Origin: Sedimentisphaerales bacterium | Lineage (GTDB): Bacteria > Planctomycetota > Phycisphaerae > Sedimentisphaerales > Anaerobacaceae | DNA length: 64,000 bases | Direction of reading: 5' to 3' | Assembly: GCA_016932095.1 (NCBI GenBank) | Contig: JAFGDN010000053.1 | Location: forward strand, 1 to 64,000 | Shown: in pieces, positions 58,246-64,000 of the stretch | How the letters are laid out: each line of letters starts with the position of its first letter | Position numbering within the stretch: the first letter of the stretch is position 1 | The notes under the pieces: generated by a model | What the model was told of the DNA's origin: nothing | Databases searched by the model: none | The model's input: only the letters and a program-made list of their open reading frames with translations | Program-made: the position numbers and the translations under genes

Positions 58246-58308
58246 ATGAAAATCAAATTCAATTTCAGGAGGAAAATTATGAGAAGGTTGATGGAGGGTA
58301 AAAAATGA
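58246..58308 (+). CDS. Possible 20-residue basic leader peptide
   Basis: The frame MKIKFNFRRKIMRRLMEGKK ends with a TGA that overlaps the ATG of the methyltransferase gene (ATGA at 58305). A perfect AGGAGG (58268-58273) lies before an internal ATG at 58279 (MRRLMEGKK). Nine of 20 residues are basic. It is either a real coupled leader peptide or the remnant start of an interrupted gene. Confidence 0.35.
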   Translation: MKIKFNFRRKIMRRLMEGKK

Positions 58309-59213
58309 CAGAAAGCATCGTAAGCCAAATAAAAGATAAGCTGTGTCCCGATGGTATCTGGCGGCTGTCGGATATTATGAAAAGCATATTAAAGCGGCAA
58401 ATAAATCGCATGCCTAAGGGTAATGCATCTGACGAAGAAGCAATGTACCCAAGCACAGCAGCAGGAATGCGCGAATTTTTATCGACCTTTTTCAGCAGGC
58501 ATTACTTTCAGATTCAGAATAGTTTAATGGATTATATCGATTCGGAAGATTTTGAGGACATAATCAGTAACGGAGAAATACGAATACTCGATATTGGCTG
58601 TGGTCCGGCCGTGGGCGTTTTGGCAGTGACGGATATTATCAGGAGCCTTTTGGAAAATCAAAGCAATTCAGTGCTTCGCCCGGTTCGATTTGTTTACGTT
58701 TTAAACGATACATCAAAAATATGTTTATCAATCGGACAACGAATGCTCAATGAGTATTTGGATTTATGCAGGGTTTCCAAAATTGGTACAGGTGAGCAAA
58801 AAGTTTTGACACTCACGAACGATTTTCCCAATAACATAAAGCAGTTGGAGCGAATAGAGAAAAACTACGGAACGTACCATTTGATGATGTTTTCTTATGT
58901 TATTAGGCCTTTAGTGGATGAAAATGGAACCTCTGGTCTGGCAAAGGACATCGTTAAAGCCGAAAAGCTTTGCGAATCTCGCGGCAGAATGTTGATACTT
59001 CAAGACCAATACAGAGAATCGCTTCTGCGTATGTTAGGTAAACAAATAAATGCTTCTGTCGAGAATAAAGAGCTGACTCAGGAAATTTTTCCAAAAAGAG
59101 GGACGGCAGATACGCATACTTACTCTTATTATCAGTGTTTATATAAGCCACGCCATAATTCAGCCGAGGCAGTTACAGGTCGAGCTAAAGCAGTGGTTTT
59201 TGAGAGCATTTGA
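58305..59213 (+). CDS. SAM-dependent methyltransferase-like protein within the phage module
   Basis: The product (302 aa) has a class I SAM-binding motif, ILDIGCGPAVGVLAVTDII near residue 95, followed by a beta strand with VLNDTSKICLSIGQRM. A helical N-terminal region of about 90 residues precedes it. The C-terminal third has no further motif that I know; the acidic D of the second motif is replaced by N. The gene is more A+T-rich than the phage genes and its last 54 bases overlap the antisense radical SAM gene. It is not a known phage gene; the substrate cannot be guessed. Confidence 0.65.
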   Translation: MTESIVSQIKDKLCPDGIWRLSDIMKSILKRQINRMPKGNASDEEAMYPSTAAGMREFLSTFFSRHYFQIQNSLMDYIDSEDFEDIISNGEIRILDIGCGPAVGVLAVTDIIRSLLENQSNSVLRPVRFVYVLNDTSKICLSIGQRMLNEYLDLCRVSKIGTGEQKVLTLTNDFPNNIKQLERIEKNYGTYHLMMFSYVIRPLVDENGTSGLAKDIVKAEKLCESRGRMLILQDQYRESLLRMLGKQINASVENKELTQEIFPKRGTADTHTYSYYQCLYKPRHNSAEAVTGRAKAVVFESI

Positions 59214-60260
59214 GACATTATGAGATTCTCTGCACAAGCTGACAGGGACAGTTTTATTGAGGCCTCGAATAGTATCAATGATATGGGAATAAAATTCGAT
59301 ACGTTTATCTTCAGGGTAACGCAATTTACCGTCGGAGGCAAGGACCGTAAGGTTTTGCTTTTGGAGCGATTCTTTGGTTTCGACGGGATATGCCTGGGCA
59401 GCGAGGCGGGAATGGCCCGGGACGAGGCGGAGCATTCCGATGGTGATATTTTCGGGTTCGGTAGAAGTGAGCATTTTTTGAATCATCTTAGCATAAGAAT
59501 TTTGCCAGTCAGAATGCAGTATGCCCGGGTCAATTCGGAAACGGATACGGTAGCCGTGATTTTGACAAAGACGAGCAGCTTCAATTCGCTCGTCGAGGCC
59601 GGCAGTGTCCAGTTCGTATTGCCTGATTGCCTCGTCGCTGTTGATGCTCCAGGAAACGACCGTCTGATTATTAGATTTAACGGAAAGCAGATTGTTTATA
59701 TTTGCGCTTTTGGTGAGCAGCATAAGATATGCGTTTGGCAGACGCGAGAAGAACTCGATAAGCTTAGGTGTAAGATTAGTAACGTGGTCAAAGGCAAGCG
59801 AGTCGAGCATTTCGCCCATATTGAAGCTTATTTTTCGTCCCAACAGCCTGGCGTCGGCGAGCTTAGCGATTTGCTTAAACATTGTGTCGTAGTTGATATT
59901 GATTTTTATAAATGGGTGGTGTTTGCGATAAACAAGCGCAAGATAACAGTACGTGCAGCGATAAGGACAACCATTGGAAATTGGAATGAGTTTGTAATAA
60001 GGCCGGCAGCAAATACCAAAGCCGAGCTTCCCGTTAAATTCATTAATGAACGAATATGTTTGACCAATCATCAGAGTTCTTTTACTTTCGACAAGCGCTT
60101 GACCGAAAGAATGTCTGGCGGGCGGGGTATATCGCTGACGGCTGATAGTTTTGACCTGAGCGGAGGGAAAAAGCTTAACAATCCGTTGTGCTTCGCAGGT
60201 CTCGGCGATTCTATCCCAAAGCAAAATCGTATTCGGTTTGAATTTTCCGGCTGTATCCAT
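59160..60260 (-). CDS. Radical SAM protein of the spore photoproduct lyase type
   Basis: The 366-residue product (ATG at 60260, MDTAGKFKPN; another ATG at 60266) carries the 4Fe-4S motif NGCPYRCTYCYLALVY (CxxxCxxC) near residue 95, and the family pattern GCPxxCxYCYL typical of SplB-like DNA photoproduct lyases. Other marks: INSDEAIRQYELDTAGLDER, IRFRIDPGILHSDWQNSYAK and MLRLVPGHSRL. The C-terminal end holds more Cys (CFSSTCNCLG). It may repair UV thymine dimers or act on another nucleic-acid lesion. It is the only minus-strand gene in the phage region. Confidence 0.8.
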   Translation of the reverse strand: MDTAGKFKPNTILLWDRIAETCEAQRIVKLFPSAQVKTISRQRYTPPARHSFGQALVESKRTLMIGQTYSFINEFNGKLGFGICCRPYYKLIPISNGCPYRCTYCYLALVYRKHHPFIKININYDTMFKQIAKLADARLLGRKISFNMGEMLDSLAFDHVTNLTPKLIEFFSRLPNAYLMLLTKSANINNLLSVKSNNQTVVSWSINSDEAIRQYELDTAGLDERIEAARLCQNHGYRIRFRIDPGILHSDWQNSYAKMIQKMLTSTEPENITIGMLRLVPGHSRLAAQAYPVETKESLQKQNLTVLASDGKLRYPEDKRIEFYSHIIDTIRGLNKTVPVSLCRESHNVSNALKNHCFSSTCNCLG

Positions 60261-60299
60261 AAACATTATTATTTTAACTGAAAAACGGAGGAAAGAAAG

Positions 60300-60881
60300 A
60301 TGAGAAAAGCGACAGTGGTAATGGCAGGATTGTTATTTTTCACGGGCTGCGAGAGCTTGCGGTTTGCGCCGAGCGAGGAGCAGAAGCAGAACGCCTGGGT
60401 GCATAATCGCACGGTGGTAATAGCGGCGCAGACGGCCAAGGATGAATACGCGTCGGAAAAGCTACAGGCCTTGACGGATTTAAGCCGGCTGCAAAGCAAG
60501 GCGTTTGTGGCGTATTGCGGACTACCCGATGAGCTGCCGGAAGCCGAGACGGCTGATGAGGTGCTTAAAGAGTCGAACGTGCAATTGGCAAAGACGGCGT
60601 TCGAGCAATCGAGCGCCAGGCCCGACGGCTGGCAGGTCGCTGATTCAGCGATGGAACTGGGGATAGCGTTAGCAGGCCTTTTCGGCGGGGTTTATGCGAC
60701 CAGAATCATACGCTTTTTGCAGGAAGCCAAGGCGAAGTCGAACGCGTTAAAGGAAATCGTGCTGGCCAACGAGATTTTCAAAAAGACAAATCCCGACTCG
60801 GCCGATGCGTTCAAAGATGCCCAGCGAAACCAGTCGCCGCTGACGCGGCAGATTGTCGCAGAAGCCAAAAGCGGAAATTAA
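60300..60881 (+). CDS. Lipoprotein, possibly the outer partner of the phage membrane protein
   Basis: GGAGG lies 11 bases before the ATG at 60300. The signal ends LLFFTGC (lipobox Cys 18), then a mostly helical domain (VVIAAQTAKDEYASEKLQAL, KTAFEQSSARPDGWQVADSA) with one hydrophobic patch (LGIALAGLFGGVYATRII) near residue 128. In composition and codon style it resembles the phage genes before 58172 and not the two genes between. It may be an o-spanin or particle-related lipoprotein; the role is unproved. Confidence 0.6.
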   Translation: MRKATVVMAGLLFFTGCESLRFAPSEEQKQNAWVHNRTVVIAAQTAKDEYASEKLQALTDLSRLQSKAFVAYCGLPDELPEAETADEVLKESNVQLAKTAFEQSSARPDGWQVADSAMELGIALAGLFGGVYATRIIRFLQEAKAKSNALKEIVLANEIFKKTNPDSADAFKDAQRNQSPLTRQIVAEAKSGN

Positions 60882-60997
60882 GGAAGATATTATGTGAATG
60901 GACGCAGGATTGAGGCAACAGGTTGTAATTTGCCCATAGTCAACACTGACACCCTCATTTTAACATCAAAAACGCTTGTTTTCCTGAAACCGGCTGG

Positions 60998-61097
60998 TTT
61001 CCTATATAGGAAAACGGCCAAAAATAAGAAAAAACTATTGAGCCTTTCCTAAAAATGCGATATATCCTATATAGGAAAATAGCCCTTTTTAGGAAAG
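60998..61097 (+). promoter_or_regulatory. Operators and promoter of the AbiE-like operon
   Basis: TTTCCTATATAGGAAA (60998-61013) is a perfect 16-base palindrome; TCCTATATAGGA (61065-61076) is a second copy of its core. CTTTCCTAAAAA (61044-61055) and TTTTTAGGAAAG (61086-61097) are exact 12-base inverted arms around it. A promoter TTGAGC (61038-61043), 17 bases, TATATC (61061-61066) lies within. The right arm contains AGGAAAG, the ribosome site of the first gene (4 bases before its ATG), so binding could affect both transcription and translation. AbiEi antitoxins are known to bind inverted repeats and repress their own operon. Confidence 0.75.
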
Positions 61098-61101
61098 TTG
61101 T

Positions 61102-62178
61102 ATGCGACTCAAAGAAAACGAAATAATAGAACAGTTTGAGAGGCAAATTGATAAATATGCCCCTCTAAAAATAAAAAGCATCGAACGTGAAGTTCCATTA
61201 TCGCAAGGTATGAAGGTTGATGCGATTATTGAATTCTGCGTCGGTGAGGGTCCCTGCTTTAAAGCGTTGGTCGAAATTAAATCAATTGCATCACCAAAAG
61301 AAATTATTTCGACGGTTGTTCAACTTGCTTTTACTGAAAAGAAATCTAATGAAAAGGAAATGGTTCCGCTTTTAATTGTTCCTTACATGGGAGCGGAGCA
61401 GATACAGATTCTTCAGCGCGACGGCATCTCCTGGATAGACCTTTGCGGTAATATGGTCATTCGAGCGCCGGGAGGAATATACATCGAGCGAACCGGAAGA
61501 AAGAACCTGTTTCCCGATACTTCGCCAATCAAGAAAATATTCGAGGGAACATCATCGTTAGTCAGCAGGGCGCTACTATTGAAGAAAGAACCATTTAAAT
61601 CTCTTAATAAAATTTACCGTTTTATTAATGAACGAGATGGTAATATAACTCTTTCAACTGTATCAAAAGTATTAGGCTCCCTCGAAGAAGAGTTGTTGGT
61701 ACGAAAAGATGAAAATGGCATATCGGTAATTGATCGGGAAAAACTTCTTAATAAACTTTTAGAAGGTTATGTTGATTATACAAAACGAAATAAGAATAAA
61801 ACTTATACTTTTGCGGTTCAAAAAAATCAAATCGGTGATTTTGCTTTTAATGATTTTAAGTGTGTAGCTTGCGGATTTTATGCCGCTAAACTTAAAGGGC
61901 TTGCAACGACCGACCGTATTACATTTTACGTAGAATCCGTAAAGGAGGCCCAAAAAGAAATTGAGCGAAGTAAAATAATTTTAAACCCTGATACTGAATT
62001 TGGTCAGTTAGACCTTATCGAAACCCGAAATCTCTGTGTATGGTTCAACGTTCAAGGCGAACCCCTTGATAAGATTGTTGATGATTTAGAGCTTTATTTA
62101 GAGATGATGATAGATACTCCCAGAGGGCCGAAGGTGGCGGAGATACTCGAAGAACGCATACTGAAGGGGCAGGTCTAA
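61102..62178 (+). CDS. AbiEi-type antitoxin with PD-(D/E)xK nuclease-like N-terminus
   Basis: The product (358 aa) has an N-terminal region with the pattern VDAIIEF...ALVEIKSI (Asp then Glu-x-Lys) of the PD-(D/E)xK fold, residues ~33-60. LIVPYMGAEQIQILQRDGIS and IDLCGNMVIRAPGGIYIERT follow, a block common to AbiEi-family antitoxins. A winged-helix-like segment (LNKIYRFINERDGNITLSTV) is near residue 170. The gene is A+T-rich and unlike the phage genes. It is followed by the nucleotidyltransferase with a one-base overlap (TAATG). Palindromes before it suggest autoregulation. Confidence 0.75.
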   Translation: MRLKENEIIEQFERQIDKYAPLKIKSIEREVPLSQGMKVDAIIEFCVGEGPCFKALVEIKSIASPKEIISTVVQLAFTEKKSNEKEMVPLLIVPYMGAEQIQILQRDGISWIDLCGNMVIRAPGGIYIERTGRKNLFPDTSPIKKIFEGTSSLVSRALLLKKEPFKSLNKIYRFINERDGNITLSTVSKVLGSLEEELLVRKDENGISVIDREKLLNKLLEGYVDYTKRNKNKTYTFAVQKNQIGDFAFNDFKCVACGFYAAKLKGLATTDRITFYVESVKEAQKEIERSKIILNPDTEFGQLDLIETRNLCVWFNVQGEPLDKIVDDLELYLEMMIDTPRGPKVAEILEERILKGQV

Positions 62179-62981
62179 TGGAAGATATTCTGCTCAATCA
62201 ATTGGCGGAGATTGCGAGGCCTTTCAATAAAATCGGTATTAAACCGGTTATATGTGGAGGACTTGGCGTCTATCTGTGCTTTCGGGACAGTAGCGGTGCC
62301 GCGCGCGGAATCATAAGAGCGACCAATGATATCGACTTTATGATTACTAAAGAGATGGTTTTAGAGGAATCACGCCGCAACGCCTTTGACGAGATAATCA
62401 CGGGAGAACTGGAATATGTTGTCAGCGAAAATGACAGGCATTTCCGTTTCATAAAAACTCCGGACAGACATTTAGATTTTTTAGCCCCTCCGATAGGAAA
62501 CTTTGAAATCAAAGAACACCGGGTAAAACTTGTAAAGTCGAAACTGCATGGCCGCCTTACAAACGAGGCCCTTTATATCGACGAGGATTTAAGAACGATT
62601 GAGCTTACGGACAAAATCGAAGTTCAGGTTCCTTCACCTACAAATCTTCTCATATTGAAGTTATGCGCATTCGATGACCGTGACAGGGATAAAGAAGCGG
62701 AACGCGCGCAGGCGCACGCCTTCGACACCTATATCATTGTGACGCTGGCCGGCTTGAAGGACTATCAGGAAGGACAAAGGTTTCTAGCTCGACATGGCGA
62801 TTGGGAGGTTATTCAAAGGGTCGAGTCGATAGTCCGGGATAAATTTTCTTCCATCGAACAGACCGGCTGGCAACGAGTCCTTGAGGCGAGCAACTTCTTT
62901 CCGGACAAGAACATTAACGAGAAGCGTGCCGAGCTTGAAAAAGCCAAAAATCGTCTCGTTCGATGGTTCACGACGCCGTAA
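62178..62981 (+). CDS. AbiEii-like nucleotidyltransferase toxin
   Basis: The product (267 aa) has the nucleotidyltransferase motif pair CGGLGVYLC (GG) near residue 27 and TNDIDFMI (D-x-D) near 51, and RHLDFLAPP (third Asp) near 98. AbiEii toxins use this fold to add nucleotides to RNA such as tRNA acceptor ends and stop growth. A helical half (PSPTNLLILKLCAFDDRDRD, then KEAERAQAHAFDTYIIVTLA) follows. Translation is coupled to the antitoxin by a one-base overlap. Such type IV pairs give abortive infection, apt for a phage-adjacent place. Toxicity is inferred. Confidence 0.8.
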   Translation: MEDILLNQLAEIARPFNKIGIKPVICGGLGVYLCFRDSSGAARGIIRATNDIDFMITKEMVLEESRRNAFDEIITGELEYVVSENDRHFRFIKTPDRHLDFLAPPIGNFEIKEHRVKLVKSKLHGRLTNEALYIDEDLRTIELTDKIEVQVPSPTNLLILKLCAFDDRDRDKEAERAQAHAFDTYIIVTLAGLKDYQEGQRFLARHGDWEVIQRVESIVRDKFSSIEQTGWQRVLEASNFFPDKNINEKRAELEKAKNRLVRWFTTP

Positions 62982-63055
62982 TAACTTGTTCCTTGAACAA
63001 CGCGAAAATAGTGTATCAACTTGCGAAGAAAAAGCCGTGCCTGCCGACGCCTGAA

Positions 63056-63724
63056 CTACTGCTCCGAAGCCATTGTGCTGATAAACGCATTCGCCTCGGC
63101 TATCGACGCGTCCATTTCCTTTATCAGCGACGCAACGTTTGACTCAATTGAAACAAGCTCTCCCTGAAGCGATGCGACGGCCTGGGCGTTTAGATTGTGC
63201 TTCAAAAACAGCACCTGGTCGCGAAATGCCGCAAGGACCGGCTCGATTTTCCGCTCGGCCTGCTTCATCGCCCCGATGAGCTGCTCGTATCTGCCCTGCG
63301 TCTGTTTGAGTTTCTGCTCGCTTGAGCGGCGCAGCTCCCTGTTGGAATACTGGTCAAGCTCGTTTTGCCATTCTTTGAACAGCGCCCCTGCGACGCTTTC
63401 CACGTCGGCTATTCGCTTCGATACGTCGCCTGCCCGCGCCTCGCTTTTATCAAGCTCGGACTTGAGCTGTTCGTATTTGGTCTTCAGCTCGCTGCCGGGG
63501 ACTTTTACAACCGAGGTGAATTTCTCAAGCGCGGTCTGGAACTGCTGCTTCGTTTCTTCCTGTGCGTCGCGGGCGTTCTCGACCCTGCCGACGAGGATAT
63601 CCCGTTTATGCTTTCCGAATGCCTCCATCGTTTTGTAGTACGCGCTCTGGCATCCGGCCGACAGGAAAATAAAGCTTGTTAGTCCGACGTGCAAACATAT
63701 TTTATACGTAATTATCTTTTTCAT
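63056..63724 (-). CDS. DUF2959 family lipoprotein
   Basis: From the ATG at 63724 (MKKIITYKICLHVGLTSFIF) the product is 222 residues. The lipobox is LSAGC (Cys 24). The conserved DUF2959 start (SAYYKTMEAFGKHKRDILVG) follows and the rest is helical, with coiled-coil stretches (ETKQQFQTALEKF, LKTKYEQLKSELDKSEAR). The family occurs in marine and sediment bacteria and has no assigned role; many copies are predicted to be envelope-stress lipoproteins. It follows the YqaE-like gene on the minus strand. Confidence 0.85.
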   Translation of the reverse strand: MKKIITYKICLHVGLTSFIFLSAGCQSAYYKTMEAFGKHKRDILVGRVENARDAQEETKQQFQTALEKFTSVVKVPGSELKTKYEQLKSELDKSEARAGDVSKRIADVESVAGALFKEWQNELDQYSNRELRRSSEQKLKQTQGRYEQLIGAMKQAERKIEPVLAAFRDQVLFLKHNLNAQAVASLQGELVSIESNVASLIKEMDASIAEANAFISTMASEQ

Positions 63725-63802
63725 CTTGTCTTTCCTGTTCAAGCCATACTCGGATTTCCGGGCAAATCAAAGCCAAATTGTAAAGTCGGTTCCGGCGACA
63801 AA

Positions 63803-63973
63803 CTATTTAGTGACTACCCACAGCGCGTGTATAAGACCCGGCAGAAAGAACAAAAGGCACAGGATGATGTTAATCAGCAGGTCTTTGCCGACTCCATTCT
63901 TAATCAGGACCGCCAGAGGCGGCAGGATAATCGCAAGAATTATTAGCAGTAGTTTGTTCTCGCTTGCAGCCAT
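63803..63973 (-). CDS. YqaE/Pmp3-family membrane peptide
   Basis: The 56-residue product (MAASENKLLLIILAIILPPL...; end LFFLPGLIHALWVVTK) has two membrane helices joined by a loop (VLIKNGVGKDLLINIILCLL), the layout of the Pmp3/YqaE family (stress-linked membrane peptides; PP-LAV...G and LPG-IHA-WV are family marks). AAGGAG lies 8 bases before the ATG. It is too short for a 60-residue threshold and easily missed. It is probably co-transcribed with the DUF2959 gene (78 bases downstream). Confidence 0.85.
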   Translation of the reverse strand: MAASENKLLLIILAIILPPLAVLIKNGVGKDLLINIILCLLFFLPGLIHALWVVTK

Positions 63974-64000
63974 TGTGTTAGCTCCTTAAAAGTAATTCTA

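Noticed and set aside
59220-60281. 353-residue plus-strand frame opposite the radical SAM gene
   Set aside because: The minus-strand frame has an exact CxxxCxxC radical SAM motif and family pattern, while the plus frame has no known motif.
48228-60881. Diversity-generating retroelement in the tail cassette
   Set aside because: No reverse transcriptase gene and no template/variable repeat pair was seen.

Overview
The window is a bacterial chromosome segment with mid-range G+C. It most resembles a member of the Planctomycetota, probably of the Phycisphaerae/Sedimentisphaerales type. The grounds are dockerin-like two-repeat C-termini on secreted enzymes, PEP-CTERM sorting signals, a zinc-ribbon/DUF4190 protein with a prepilin-type H-x9-DG-like tail, an HTH_17 membrane protein, and a peptidoglycan-synthesis set (MraZ, RsmH, FtsI, PBP2, MreBCD) with no ftsZ, murC-G or ftsW in view. 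This assignment is an inference from gene content; no rRNA is present. No gene here identifies a named species.

Layout. 1-5.6 kb: secreted, modular dockerin-bearing proteins (a LamG-type protein cut by the window edge and two SGNH esterases) around an acyltransferase-3 O-acyltransferase, which looks like a polysaccharide acylation/deacylation locus. 5.6-16.4 kb: an OmpA-like lipoprotein, an M24 peptidase, a probable small RNA, a rhomboid protease, two membrane proteins of unknown role, proB and proA (split by an esterase and a small membrane protein) and tRNA-Gly(UCC). 16.6-21.2 kb: a shortened dcw cluster (mraZ, small ORF, rsmH, LysM protein, ftsL-like, ftsI) behind a promoter that contains MraZ-type repeats. 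21.3-31.8 kb, minus strand: DNA methyltransferase, lnt, a HEAT-repeat lipoprotein, a coiled-coil protein, a 49-residue membrane peptide, mreB, mreC, mreD, mrdA and a zinc-ribbon protein. 32-35 kb: three prepilin/PilX-like genes. 35-44 kb: a pseudouridine synthase, an HTH membrane protein, dxs, nadK, a TPR-like secreted protein and a DinG-type helicase. 44.2-47.4 kb: two related PEP-CTERM proteins around a membrane protein.

48.2-60.9 kb is a phage-derived structural module: portal, scaffold-like protein, SU10-type (DUF5309) major capsid protein, connector/tail proteins, a beta-helix protein, a large tail protein, a membrane coiled-coil protein and a lipoprotein. No terminase, protease, tape measure, endolysin, integrase or replication gene is visible. 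A methyltransferase and a spore-photoproduct-lyase-like radical SAM gene split the module. It is followed by an AbiE-like toxin-antitoxin pair with elaborate palindromic control sites, then a DUF2959 lipoprotein and a YqaE/Pmp3 peptide.

The most unusual feature runs across the whole window. Many gene junctions carry short degenerate tandem arrays with a 7-base period (8 or 9 in some), each array built from a different unit. They supply Shine-Dalgarno sequences, stop codons and a tRNA terminator, and in proA, lnt and dinG they are translated in frame. Two longer dispersed repeats also appear inside dinG, and one forms the start region of a DNA methyltransferase gene. The same kinds of repeats occur between the phage genes, which suggests that the phage module is a long-term resident.
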